A DNA stretch of 64,000 nucleotides from Notospermus geniculatus (taxonomy: Eukaryota; Nemertea; Pilidiophora; Heteronemertea; Lineidae). Every line of letters starts with the position of its first letter. Position 1 is the first letter of the stretch. A model generated the notes under the pieces. It had not been told where the DNA came from and made no database searches. It saw nothing but the letters and a program-made list of their open reading frames with translations. The translations under genes and the position numbers were made by a program. The stretch is from positions 406,152 to 470,151 of the forward strand of contig NMRB01000167.1 in NCBI GenBank assembly GCA_002633025.1. Direction: 5' to 3'. Positions 10,791 to 21,350 of the stretch are shown in pieces.

Positions 10791-10970
10791 AGCGAATTGA
10801 TATCGAAAAAAATTGATTCAGAAACAGAATTTGAAAGGGGACGAATTTTCGGGAAAAAATGTAAACAAACTTCTCCAGAATGTCAACAAAGAAATGTTCG
10901 TGCATTCTGATTGGCTGAAATTTTGTGTTTACAAACACCAGCCAAATGTAATCCGCTATCAATATTCGCT
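10791..10970. mobile_element. TTAA-flanked MITE
   Basis: TTAA at 10787-10790 and 10971-10974 enclose AGCGAATTGATATCG and TATCAATATTCGCT as inverted ends. TTAA duplication is the signature of piggyBac-type transposition. Confidence 0.72.
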
Positions 10971-11000
10971 TTAAGGTAAACTGCAAGATTAAAGATATAG

Positions 11001-11285
11001 GCCCGTATTCAAAAAGGGTGTTTAAGACTTACATGTAGACGCATGTACATGTACATGTAACTTCGTCAAATACATGGTGGAAGTGTGTGCATTTAGTGAA
11101 GTTACACGCGTTTAAGGTTAAGAATCCATTCACGCGAATTTCTCGCAGTGCGATGCCGCAACCATTGTTAGTTTCCGCGGCATTGGTCATGGACAAAGGA
11201 TGCGGCATCGCACCGCTCGAAAATCGCGTGAATGGATTCTTAGCCTTTGTCTTAATCGCGCGGTGATCACTCTTTTTGAATACGG
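11001..11285. mobile_element. GGGCC-type MITE E1 carrying a nested W element
   Basis: GGCCCGTATTCAAAAAGGGTG pairs with CACTCTTTTTGAATACGGCC. The subterminal TTTAAGACTTACATG..GTGTAACTTCG recurs in E2 and at 46266. A hairpin of family W splits it at 11118-11242. Confidence 0.75.
11118..11242. mobile_element. MITE family W copy 1, nested in E1
   Basis: TTAAGAATCCATTCACGCGA pairs with TCGCGTGAATGGATTCTTA. The interior CGATGCCGCA and TGCGGCATCG also mirror. Four more copies lie at 53.3-54.8 kb. Confidence 0.82.
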
Positions 11286-11287
11286 CC

Positions 11288-11414
11288 CATGGGGCCATAT
11301 TCGTAAAGGATGTTTAAGACTTAGACGAGTGTAACTTCACTAAATGCACACTTCCACCATGCATTTGAGGAAGTTACACGCGTCTAAGTCTAAAACTCCC
11401 TTTATGAATTATGA
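11288..11414. mobile_element. GGGCC-type MITE E2
   Basis: GGGCCATATTCGTAAAGGATG..TTTAAGACTTAGAC pairs with GTCTAAGTCTAAAA..CTTTATGAATTATGACCC. It starts three bases after E1 ends. Confidence 0.75.
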
Positions 11415-11619
11415 CCCATAATCTTTATGTTAACGCCAATTGTGCAGTATCCAATATTAGCGCCATTTCGAATGACAGGGCCAATGATTGATTGCGAAAA
11501 GAAACTACTGTATGTATTTACTTGATGGGCTGAATGTCATGCCCCCGTCTTCCTGGGATGTCCCTCCGCATTGTCTGTCACACGATTAAGGGTCTTGGTT
11601 TCTCCAGAGTCCAATTGGT

Positions 11620-11990
11620 TGGTGCCGCTTAATCCGCAAATCTATTTTTGAGGGATATCAAGTATCTGGGGGGCATTAGATTTTATTACACCGGTACCAG
11701 GACCATCTCTTTTCCTAAACAAAACTCTGAATCGGAAAAGGAGCAGCTTTTCTAAGCTAGAATTGTGAAATATTGGACAGGCGCTGTGATAAGAGCCCGG
11801 GGGCATGTTGCGGGCAGAGTAGGAGGCGAAGTAATTCTGCATGGGTTGTCTTCCTTTCACACTGATGAAGCCTGCAGGTGTGTTAAAATGTCAGGTCCAC
11901 AGGTGTAACATCTGTGAGTGTTTCTGTAGCTCAGTGTTCCCCAACAATAGACGCGGCCTAGAATGGTGGTTAGTTGCCGCTTAATCCGTC
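11620..11990. repeat. Dispersed repeat R copy 2 (degenerate)
   Basis: GGGGGCATTAGATTTTATTAC..ACCGGTACC, AACATCTGTGAGTGTTTC, AGTGTTCCCCAACAATAG and GCCGCTTAATCCGTCAG match blocks of 42655-42870 in rearranged order. ORFs across it are chance. Confidence 0.5.
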
Positions 11991-12148
11991 AGGAGGGAAA
12001 CAATAAGAAAAACACAGAAATACGGGGAACACTGGTCGAGGTTACACCGGCTTTCAGCATTCCATCGAACAGAGTGGATAACAGCCTTTTTCAATTTACA
12101 ATTCAATACCTCTTAACGATCCGTTCGTCGAGATTCTCTAAGCAGTTG

Positions 12149-12320
12149 CAGGGGCGGATCCAGGATTTGACGAAAGGGGGGGCGCAGATGTCGGCGGCGG
12201 CGAAGCCGTCGCCGCACGCGCCGCAGGCGCGTTCCCAGCGGGGGTCTGGGGGGCCTCCCCCAGAAAATTTTGAAATCTAGAAGCCCTGAAACGCGATTTC
12301 CCGGCATTTCGGAACGCAAA
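12149..12320. mobile_element. hAT-type element fragment F1
   Basis: It starts CAGGGGCGGATCCAGG, followed by GGGGGTCTGGGGGGCC..CCCCCAG and AACGCGATTTCCCGGCAT. These blocks recur in order in F2 (12534). No right terminus is seen. Confidence 0.6.
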
Positions 12321-12533
12321 CCTAGATCCCGTCGGTGCTTGGAAAACCACCTTCTGAATGGCATAAAATTGCAATTTAATATATGCGCTAAGGGATCAAG
12401 ACGGCAGCCCACACGACAGCGAACAATCACGTTCCAAAATTTGACATACATACTTTTAAAAGACGGCATCAACACAATTAACCCGAAGGTATTCTGTGTT
12501 CAATAAAAGAAGCATCAAGACCCCGACTCAATA

Positions 12534-12956
12534 CAGGGGCGGATCCCGGCGGATTTTCTCGAGGGGTGGGTTCTGAAGGTGGAGGCCACTGGACTCGCAT
12601 GCGCCATCTGCTTGCGCTTCGATCACCAGCGCCGTTGGCACCGATTTAGCGGGGGTCTGGGGGACGTCCCCCAGGAAAATTTTGAAAACTAGAAGCTCTG
12701 AGACGCGATTTCCCGGCATCTGAGATTGAGAAAGTCCGATGCCACGCCTCCTATTTTGAAGCAGGTGCACGCATACACAATACAACATGTTGTCCCAAGA
12801 AGGGGAATAGAGGTTTCTTCGAATCATCGATGCAACGATTGTATTACAATGATTACATCAGACTCATGGGCGGGCGCTACGCTACAAGCGAGATGTTTGA
12901 TGGAGGTCGCCGAGTGGGGTTCCAACCCCCAGAACCCCCCTCTGATGGCGCCCCTG
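12534..12956. mobile_element. hAT-type non-autonomous element F2
   Basis: The left end is CAGGGGCGGATCCCGG and the right end GATGGCGCCCCTG, with a secondary ACCCCCAGAACCCCCC near the right. CAGGGGCG ends are typical of hAT elements. The 8-base flanks (ACTCAATA and CTAGTATA) are only partly alike. No transposase ORF is present. Confidence 0.6.
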
Positions 12957-13280
12957 CTAGTATAAATTGATTTAGAAATAAGGCGTGCAAACCTTTTCTT
13001 CTTTAAAAACTGTCGAACAAACTTTAAGTAAGTTGCTGTTTTCGTTTCTCCGCCATGCTCAGCACACAGCCTTCGCATAGTCAGCTGATTGCGTCACGGT
13101 ACTCCGCTCCTCTTTATCTGTTCTGAAGCGCGGCTTCAAGGGCAATCACTCGGAGATAGGGCACGGGATTGTGATGGGTAGCCTACGCACGTGGGGGCTG
13201 TGTGCATATGGCGGGAAGCGGAGTGCGCGGCATTTGTAGTGTGCCGCGGAAAATCATGTTTGAAAAAATTATGGTCTGCC

Positions 13281-13332
13281 GAAAATAGGGGGGCGCGCGC
13301 CCGGTGCGCCCCCCCCCCCAAATCCGCGCCTG
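13281..13332. repeat. hAT-type right-end fragment F3
   Basis: A GGGGGGCGCGCG run, then a C run, ending AAATCCGCGCCTG, the complement of a CAGGCGCGGATTT end. The left side has no clear counterpart. Confidence 0.4.
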
Positions 13333-13563
13333 AGTTGGAAGAAATCGGCCAGGTTCGTTGTCCAGATGTCAGTCAAATTCCTCTTCTTCAGTTTCTTTAA
13401 GGAGGCATTCTGCCCTGTAACCATATACGATCGCTTTGTTCTCAGTATCGTCGAGGGAGATATCATAGAATGACCACTTCCGGTAAACTGATTTCGGACT
13501 AGTCTGTCTGTCTGTCTTACTTCCTTTCCATCATGCCCATTTTTAAAGAGGGCATCATTTGAA

Positions 13564-13616
13564 ACTCTCTTTGGCACCCTGGGTGCCAAAGAGAGTCTTT
13601 TATTGGGTCCCAATAA
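13564..13616. repeat. Two back-to-back short palindromes
   Basis: 13564-13596 is a 16-bp stem with a one-base loop (ACTCTCTTTGGCACCC, T, then its complement). Immediately after it TTATTGGG-T-CCCAATAA at about 13600-13616 forms a second near-perfect palindrome. Confidence 0.7.
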
Positions 13617-13701
13617 AAATATAGTAATGTTGAAAGACATGGCTTCATATCCAGGAAAAAACCTAGTTCTCGATGTCATATCGTAAGCGTTTGCGATTTT
13701 C

Positions 13702-13966
13702 AACAGAGAGTTTTTGCAATCGCCCTGATAGACCTACGACTACATTTAGGTGACGATTTTCTGGTAGCGAGTTTTTGCAATGCCCCCGAAACGCCAACGC
13801 GAACGTCTATCCTTTTGTTGGGTGCTTCTTCGCGGCATCGCACAGTGGCATTGGCGTTCGTGTTGGTGTTTAGGGGCTTTGCGAAAACTCTCTAATGTCT
13901 GAGTGTACCCGAACAGTCGATAAACGTAGTCGTTGGTGTAACGGGGCGGTTGCGAAACTCACTAAT
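13702..13966. mobile_element. MITE family G copy 2 with nested family H
   Basis: GTTTTTGCAATCGCCCTGA..ACGACTACA at the left pairs with GTCGTTG..GGGGCGGTTGCGAAACTCACTAA at the right. The interior TGAGTGTACCCGAACA matches TGAGTGTACCCAAACA of copy 1 at 8148. Confidence 0.75.
13765..13893. mobile_element. MITE family H copy 1, nested in G copy 2
   Basis: GAGTTTTTGCAATGCCCCC..AACGCCAACGCGAA pairs with TTCGTGTTGGTGTT..GGGGCTTTGCGAAAACTC. A second copy is at 42931-43063. Confidence 0.8.
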
Positions 13967-13999
13967 CTCATACTCTGCTTCATTTATCTTGTTCACAAT

Positions 14000-14524
14000 G
14001 GCCCGAACTTATAAAGGATGTCTATCTCTTAGACAAGTCTAACCCGCCAAAACAAGTCTAAATCAGTCGTTTAGCCTAAACAACGAATACAGAAGGAGGT
14101 TTATCTTAGACGTTATGACATAATCGTCTCAACAATGGTAGTGCGATCGGCGATACACATTAATCACCTTTTAGACATGACTAGCTAGTCGGACGTCCTT
14201 GCGTTGTTCGAAATTCCGATAAACACCAATGTTTTGGTAGATGTTGTCTTACAACTTACTGCTGTCTTACTGTTGTCTTACAAATGTTCAGGCTTAAAGA
14301 TAATATATCACGGATATTTTCGCGGGCCACGAAATTCATTGTTTGTTTACATTTTGTTTGTTTATGTCCAGGCTTTCGTTGTCTACATGTCCCAAAAGTC
14401 CAAAATAACATAATGTAAACATCCATGTTTACAAACATTGAATGTAAACAATGAAGTCGTGATATATTATCTTTAAACAAGTCCATGTCAAACAGGCGAA
14501 AAACACCTTTTATAAGTTTGGGCC
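14000..14524. mobile_element. GGGCC-type MITE E3 with 3-bp AAT duplication and nested TTAA element
   Basis: AAT at 13997-13999 and 14525-14527 flank GGCCCGAACTTATAAAGGATG and ACACCTTTTATAAGTTTGGGCC. The interior between the arms carries a separate TTAA element at 14298-14472. A 3-bp TSD with GGGCC ends recalls PIF/Harbinger, though AAT is not its usual TWA. Confidence 0.72.
14298..14472. mobile_element. TTAA-flanked MITE nested in E3
   Basis: TTAA at 14294-14297 and 14473-14476 enclose AGATAATATATCACG and CGTGATATATTATCT, perfect 15-bp ends. GTTTACATT/AATGTAAAC blocks extend the pairing. Confidence 0.78.
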
Positions 14525-15286
14525 AATATGTTTCAAACTGACCGGTATATCCGGCAGGCCAGTTGACGTTGCAGCTTGTTAATTGTGGAACTTTCAGCCA
14601 CTTCTATTGCATGGAGAATTTGGAACTATTTATGAAATACTTACGTCGCACCAATTTGACAGTCCGTTGTGCATATTTTCCATCTCGAGTGGAGTGCAAA
14701 AAATTAAAAATGGCGTCGGGTATGTGACAAATTATGAGAGCAATTGACTGGGTTAGGTACTCTGGGTGTATGAATCGAGGTCGGCTGGTTACCAACTATA
14801 CGAGCTACAAACACTAGACAAAACTTTTATTGACTTCTGCTGAGAATAATTGTCCTGCAGTGTCTCGTAGGTTTGGAAAATGATCAGAATGCTTGATAGT
14901 CATCCCCATCTAAAAATTACCTGTGGGGAATAACACGTATTTAGGAATAAAAGGCTAGGCTGACCCATGACGCCGATCCAGACCGACCTTCTCCAATTGG
15001 AATTTCATGAGCAAATTCATGGTTTGCGAAAAGGTGACCCCTGTGGTCTCTTTTTTATACCCTACGAAAAATGTATCATACGCCGTCCGAACTGGATGGT
15101 TTCCTTTCACGTAGGTGGAATAATGATTCCGCTGGGTTACCTCGAACTATACACAAAAAATATAAACAGCATCGTAAATGAGTTGCGACAAGCGAGACTC
15201 TTATCCAGTCAGCGTTACAAAAGTAATGTTTATGCGCGTATGTTTAGGCTATGGTACGTTCAATGTCAACCGAGGTATGGAAGACT
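14525..15286. other. No supported gene
   Basis: A plus-strand ORF of 131 codons from 14967 runs into the hairpin at 15287 and encodes nothing recognisable. No repeats were noticed in 14530-15280. Confidence 0.4.
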
Positions 15287-15597
15287 ACACAGAAAAAAAA
15301 TCAACTCGAGTGGAGACTCAGAGTCTCACTTTAGGGACAAAATGGTTCGAAACACTTTTTGACTCAAAATGAAACAGAAAATATTTCGGCGCGAGACAAT
15401 GACATCTCGGCCTAAAATATTTTCTCTCAGATCGAGACTCTCAGTATCTCAACCCGAAATATTTTATCTCGGAACCAGGTGTCATTGTCTCGGGCCGAAA
15501 TATTTTCTGTTTCATTTTGAGTCAAAAAGTATTTCGAACCATTTTGTCCCTGAAGTGAAACTTTGAGTCTCCACTCGAGTTGATTTTTTTTCTGTGT
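15287..15597. mobile_element. Long near-perfect hairpin element (about 130-bp arms)
   Basis: CACAGAAAAAAAATCAACTC..GAGTGGAGACTC at the left is the complement of GAGTCTCCACTCGAGTTG..TTTTTCTGTG at the right. The stem continues through TTTTTGACTCAAAATGAAAC and AATATTTCGG, leaving a loop of some 50 bases. If transcribed it would form a long double-stranded RNA stem. Confidence 0.85.
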
Positions 15598-15660
15598 ATT
15601 ACCAGCAGGGTACCAAAAGGTTTGCCTTCATGTAACTAACTTAGAACAATTCTTGCTCAA

Positions 15661-15918
15661 TAGGAGCTGTCAGCGAGTTGACCAATAGGTGTCACTACTG
15701 CCCAATTCAATGCATATAGCGGACCCAGTCATACTAGGTATCCGCCACGGATTACTGACGACTACGTACGACTAAGATCAATGCATAACGCATGCATGGG
15801 GTTACTGCCGTACGTATACCTTATTGATCGAACTGCAATCACGTAGATTTTCCTGTACATTGGTCCGCTAGAACTTTGCTGCCATCTGTTGGCAATATGC
15901 GCGGCTGACTGCTCCTAT
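15661..15918. mobile_element. MITE family A copy 1
   Basis: TAGGAGCTGTCAGCGAGTTG at the left and GCGGCTGACTGCTCCTA at the right. Subterminal AATAGGTGTCAC and GCCATCTGTTGGC are shared with copies at 30593 and 44192. TAGGAGC/GCTCCTA ends with TA imply a TA target. Confidence 0.78.
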
Positions 15919-16102
15919 TACAATACACCTATGTTTTTCAAAACAACCCTTCCTTTTTATTTTTTCATCACAAAAACTTCAAAATATTGAAGAACACCCT
16001 CTAATGGGAGTTAGCTTATGAAAAAAACCAATTTCTTTTTCAATCTAAAATTTACCGTTATGGTACTTGATCGGATCTAATGTCGTCGCTAACAGGACAT
16101 TA

Positions 16103-16251
16103 GGGAGGTTAAGAAATCAAACGATAAACGTAAACTTTCGACAACGTTATTTTTCATACTACACATTCACCTGATTTTATTTTACATTTTCGGTACAAAA
16201 TAACGTTGTCGTTAACGTTTACGTTTATCGTTTGATTTCTAAACCTGTCCC
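16103..16251. mobile_element. MITE family B copy 5
   Basis: GGGAGGTTAAGAAATCAAAC left and GATTTCTAAACCTGTCCC right (two-base insertion in the end). It is preceded by CTAACAGGACAT, the same 12 bases as before copy 4. Confidence 0.82.
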
Positions 16252-17302
16252 TCTCTTGGGGTGACAGTCCTTTATTATTATCACACCAAAAATGCCGTTT
16301 TGAGCAATATTTTCAACAGGTATAGAGTACTCGGCATGTGAATTCCATATGCTGCCAGATTTTTCAAAGCAGGGCGGCCATATTGGATTTGGATTTGACT
16401 TCCTGGTTCTCCTTTTTGTACTGACCGTGTGTGGTGTACATGAAGTGCAGGTCAAGACACCCTCGCCACCCGAGGTTCTATGGATTTGTGACGTTGCTGC
16501 CACACCCTCAATGTGTCATTTACATGCTTCTTCACCAAGAAAATTGTACCTGTTTTTCGTGTTTGGTGAATTTCTTTGTTTATGATTACCGGTATGTAAT
16601 GTAATTAAGCTGTAATCCTTGGGACTTTCCTCATTTTCTGTTTCTATAAAGCACAGTGATCACACTGGACCATAAAAACAGTCAACTTGGGTTGTCTTTA
16701 TTGCTTTTCTCAGAGGTGCCCGGATCCAAGCAATATGAACATGTACAACAATAGCTTCCCCTTAAGTGATCAACAGTCGTCACTGCGTCATGTCAAACGC
16801 ACGATTTTCACGCCTTTGTCACGCAAACACACGTACACTGATCAATACCTCGCCGTTCTTCGCGGTGCACGAACTCCCGCCGGCGCTATCCGACAGAGAT
16901 GACTTTCACCCTGGCTTAATTGTTTTCGTTTAAATGTCTTCAAATGCGATTTTCTGCCTGAGGGGTTGAACAAAAATCGAAAAACATCAAACACAATCAA
17001 GCAAGGACACGATAATCCGAACAGGGAAATCAAATTCGCAAATGATTTAAAGAAAATCTCCTTATAAGCTAGAACTCAATAAATCTGTGCCTTATTTGGG
17101 GCTAGGATATCGAACGGAATCCAAGAAACGCTATAAGCGTTACTGAAGAATAAGAAATAAGACATAAGCCAAATCAAATGAAGCAGTATAGACGGCAGTC
17201 TCTCGCCAATTGATATAAATGGTGACATTACCTTCCCTGCAGGTTGATGGGAAAGTTCAAATGGCTCATTAAAAACCACAGATCGCGATAGTCACTTTTT
17301 AT
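16252..17302. other. No gene or clear repeat
   Basis: ORFs remain under about 95 codons, overlap on both strands and show no domain. No hairpins were noticed. Confidence 0.4.
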
Positions 17303-18618
17303 TTAAGCAAAGTATCCATGATTGTATGAAAAGAAATGTTCACACAGAATTGACTATCTGTGGATGATATTTTCTCAAATTTACCGTACATTGATGTCCA
17401 TTAATGGCCATTACAAGCCAGACTAACCTGGCACTTTTTGCGACTTGCCGACCTCGCTCACTAATCTTTGATTTAAAGGTGCTCTAGTTCGAATTGTAAA
17501 CATTACGGTGTGTCACCTATTGTCAACTTCTGGTACTAAGAAATCAGACAAAATCGAATTAAATCTTGCCTTTCACAACTTTTTGTTTGTTTTTGAGCGT
17601 AAAATCATAAATATATTTCAGTTACAAGAATATTTATCAAGATAGATATAAAAATAGATAACATAAATGCTTTGGTATCGGTGCTGCCACCTGTCCGAGG
17701 AAAAACAACTATTATAATCAACCATGTAAATAAACAAACCGTAATGTTTACAATTCGAACTAGGAGAGCACCTTTAAAGGTAGATGTTTTTTGCAAAAAA
17801 GCTACACTGTATTGAATTCAGAAAGTCCTTACGCCCTCCGACGTTAACTTAGTGTAGTGTAAAATGTACTGTGCTCTATACATTAGAGCTCTGCCTGCAG
17901 TGTTTTCAATGTGTGCTGAAAACTACGCTTTGATTATTTGAAGTACATAAAAACAGGCAAGCATTTTGGGGACCTTCACGAGGCTATGCGACCTATACCC
18001 AGTTCTGCACTCTCCCAACACTTTGAAAATACCGTAATGTTCAATACAGTGTGGCTGCAAAGTGTCCATGATTGTATGAAAAGAAATGTTCACGTGTTGC
18101 AGAATTGACTGTCTGTGGATGATATTTTCTCAAATTTACCGTACATCGATAACCATTATTGGCCATTACAAGCCAGACTAACTTGGCACTTTTTCCGATT
18201 TGCCGTCCTCGCTCACTAATCTTTGATTTAAAGGCTGCAGTGTTTTCAATGTGTAGTGCTGAAAACTACGCTTTGATTCTTTGAAGTACGTATCACGCAA
18301 GCATTTTGGGGACCTTCACGATGCTATGAGACCTCTACCCCGTCCTGCACTCCCCCAACACTTTGAAAATACCGTAATGTTCAATAAGAAATAGAAACGG
18401 GATTCTAAGGTGAAAGTCATCACGTCGTGATGGCTTTAAGCAAAGTATCCATGATAGTATGAAAAGAAATGTTCACGTGTTGCAGAATTGACTGTCTGAT
18501 GATATTTTCTCAAATTTACAGTCCATCGATATCCACATTATTGGTCACTACAAGCCAGACTATTAAACGTGGCCACTTTTTGCGATTGCCGACCTCTCTC
18601 ACTAATCTTTGATTTAAA
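17303..18618 (+). repeat. Local tandem repeat: three copies of a 180-bp block, two of a 150-bp block
   Basis: The block with CAAAGTATCCATGATTGTATG..CTAATCTTTGATTTAAAGG occurs at 17303-17476, 18056-18234 and 18433-18618. A second block (TGCAGTGTTTTCAATGTGT..GTAATGTTCAATA) occurs at 17890-18046 and 18235-18386. The order a-c-a-c-a implies unequal crossing-over. The first a block is interrupted by the TTAA element at 17477. Confidence 0.82.
17477..17773. mobile_element. TTAA-flanked MITE O, with empty sites nearby
   Basis: TTAA at 17473-17476 and 17774-17777 enclose AGGTGCTCTAGTTCGAATTG and CAATTCGAACTAGGAGAGCACCT (written here as ends of 37-bp arms). The two sister blocks read CTTTGATTTAAAGGCTG with a single TTAA, so the pre-insertion site is visible in the same tandem array. 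Confidence 0.88.
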
Positions 18619-18934
18619 GGCTGATGTTTTTTGCAAGCATTTTGTCGAGAACTGTTTTTCAAGAAGAAAGGAGAAAATTTCTATCTGGATTTCGTCCATG
18701 TGGGAAGGCGCTGCTCGTCATGAATTTTTTTTTAAGGCGAGTTGACTCAGTCTATTTTCAACTCAGCCAATGAAAAATATAGGCAGTCGTATTTCTTTCG
18801 TATCAGCGTAAGTCGTAGGAAAGCAACGACGGCGAATTGCCCATTGAAAGCCAACTCACATTAAGAGAAAACTCTCACATGCAGTCAGCGCCTTTTGAGT
18901 ATGATGTTCCCAACCAATCAGAATTGGCTGGTGA

Positions 18935-19190
18935 TATTTACCCGGCAGCCGGGTACGCAGTGGTGAAAAAACGTCTTGTTTGCCCGGCCGCCGGTTACGC
19001 ACTGAGGAAAATATCTCTTGATTGCCCGGCTGCCGTTTACGCAATGAGGAAATCCGTCTTGCTTACCCGGCTGCCGGTCACGGAGTGACAGCTTTTGTCG
19101 TTATTTTAAACAGCAGCCGGTTAAACAAATGATTTTTTGTCCACTGCTTGACCGGCAGCCGGCTGAAAACGACCGGCAGCCGGGTAAATA
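18935..19190. mobile_element. TIR element with internal array of CCGGC-GCCGG palindromes
   Basis: TATTTACCCGGCAGCCGG and CCGGCAGCCGGGTAAATA form the ends. Between them a unit of about 42 bases (CCCGGCTGCCGGTTACGCA, then ATGAGGAAA.., CTTG) repeats about four times in one orientation. Two further copies of the core stand at the right end in inverse orientation. The repeated core could be a transposase-binding site. Confidence 0.75.
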
Positions 19191-19193
19191 GTC

Positions 19194-19589
19194 ACTTCGA
19201 TCAGAATTATGTATGTCAAACGCCGAAAACAATTTTAGTGCGATAAAAATAGTCCTTTATTTTCGAATAGTCCAGCAACGACCGTCTCCTTACACACACG
19301 AATAAAAACAATTCTTCAAGAAATTATTATAGCTGTATTGATAAAAGAATGATATATGGGGATTTCCTGTCACTTTAACTATTGAGGCTAATAGGAATGT
19401 ATCTTTGGACTAGATATACTCTTTTTCTAATCCAAGAGCTCTGTAGATAGACGCCCAATTGCTCATCTTGCCCTTTGACACGGGGTCCTCTTAGAAAATT
19501 GTTGCTACTGAACTTAGCCGACATAAAGTAATGGCTCTCCCATACGCTCGATCAATACTGCTCGACGATCTATATGTCTGATATCATTC
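19194..19589. other. Nothing recognised
   Basis: AT-rich unique-looking sequence between the CCGGC element and the first duplicated segment. No ORF or repeat is supported. Confidence 0.4.
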
Positions 19590-20188
19590 GCTGATGCGGT
19601 TTTTTTTCGATATTGAGTGTTCGTTAAGTTGGAGGTACATGTATGCATATACATTTTCTGTCGTCGGTATATGGGGCTTCACGGCGCGATTCAATCCTGG
19701 TTGTCGTCGAATAATTGAAATTCATTCCAAATACAATCCTGGTCTAGACGGTGCATGTCGCACTTGCGAGGAATCGCAATTGTTCGAAAGGCCGAAGGGC
19801 ATGTTCACAACACACTTTCCTGGTTGTTGGCGCTGAAACTTGTAGGTTTTCTTTAGCCCCGAGGGTTATGGAAGTCGAGCAACCTGGTACTGAGATACCT
19901 CGCTCGCCTTTTTCGTTTCTTTTCTCCAAATCCCAGTGTTAGGCCTCCTCAAACTTACGCATTTCTCACTGCTTTCGGCAATAAACCCGTTTTTTCGCTG
20001 TGCTTCTTCCATGTAAATAATGGGCGCATCCGAAAGTCACACCGCCATCCGGACGAGTATGCAGAGGTCTTTAAGCTTGGTACTTCAACGAAACTGTCAT
20101 CGTGTATTGTAACCAATAACGTCGAGATACGGAATGACAATAGCATTCTCCGCACGGTCGGCTGAATCGGATAGCAAGACTAAAAAGT

Positions 20189-20557
20189 AGCCGTGGTTAC
20201 ACTACATCAAATCCCCGAGTTTTTTGCGGTCACACCTAATTGCCGGGCTTCACGAAACCCGTGTCTGAAAAACACGGGTTTTTGGAACACGGCAAGCTCG
20301 TCGTGCTCTTCGAAATCCCGGTGATTCGTTAGTTCTTAGCACGGCTACAGATGGCGCATCCATTAGGTGACGTCGTTTTCGCGCCTCCAACATTGTGTGC
20401 CAATACAGAAATGACCGAAGAGTCAGTGCATGCAGCGCACCTGTCGCCGGGCTACTTAACTACAATGTAGTGGTGTGACCTTTCCGGGCTTTTCGCACAC
20501 ACGGGTTTGACATGGGCCTGGAAAAACACGGGTATTTTCAACAGGTGTAACCTTAGC
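20189..20557. mobile_element. TIR element N copy 1
   Basis: It begins AGCCGTGGTTACACTACAT and ends AACAGGTGTAACCTTAGCT, with repeated AACACGGGTTT/AAACCCGTGT words inside. It is present in duplication A copy 1 and absent from copy 2 (around 23880-23890), so it inserted after the copies separated. The reverse-orientation homologue is 31672-32056. Confidence 0.75.
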
Positions 20558-21111
20558 TAGCCACACTGCAAAGCCATTCCTAGAATATAAAAAACGGGGT
20601 ACTAAAAGATACGAATGCACCAATAGGTCATGCTGAATGGTAAGTTGTTGACCATTATTTGGTGCGCAACCATAAAAGTAGAGGTACACCGATTTCATAC
20701 GAGTATTACTTTGATCACTGGTCTTTTGACGTGCGATTTATGTTACAAGTCACCAGCTGATGGTACTTATAAGCTGAACTGGATCATACTCGCTGCTTCA
20801 TGGCTTCCGAATGGGCTCAAGCTTGCAGCAGGCGCTGCGGCAAGTGGAGATTTTTGTCGCCATCAGGGATAAAAATGTTAACTTGTGTCACATTCCCGCT
20901 ACAAGGAGACGAGTAGAGTGCGCGCACTTGGCGAAAACAGGAGATCTTTCTCGCCGGCAATTGCAAATTTAACCCTTCGTGTTTCTGTAGCGCCAGTCCG
21001 ATACGATCCTCTCCCTAGAAACGTCGTTGTTGAAGGGAAAGCGTGAATGTAGCATTGCAGTTGTTTTGGCCATTGATAGTGCTGTCGCCTTTCCTGACGC
21101 AGCCGAACACC

Positions 21112-21350
21112 CTTAGCCAAAAAGGTTCCTTGGGGTTCTTTGTGCCTCATCAGAGGAACCCCAAGGTTCAATATAGAACCTTCTGTAAAGTAGAACCTTT
21201 CTGTCGCCAAAGAACCCCTAGAGGTTCCAGATAGAACCCTTTTCTGCGGGAAAGGTTCTATCTGGAACCTGTAGGGGTTCTTAAACAACCGGCGGGTTCT
21301 TAAATCAGAGGGTTCTCCTGGTGTGGCACCACAGAACCTTTTCGGCTAAG
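21112..21350. mobile_element. TIR element with array of GGTTC/GAACC words (copy 1)
   Basis: CTTAGCCAAAAAGGTTC and GAACCTTTTCGGCTAAG are inverted ends. Between them about 15 GGTTC or GAACC pentamers occur, many as AGGTTCTAT..ATAGAACCT palindromes. The second copy, 24660-24917, lies in duplication A copy 2 and differs in the number of these words. Confidence 0.75.

Noticed and set aside
14967-15362. 131-codon plus-strand ORF
   Set aside because: It ends within the long hairpin at 15287 and shows no family signature.
18935-19110. Protein repeat domain (AAGYA.. repeats in an 83-codon ORF)
   Set aside because: The repeated peptide simply reflects the CCGGC DNA array, and the opposite strand has a similar ORF.
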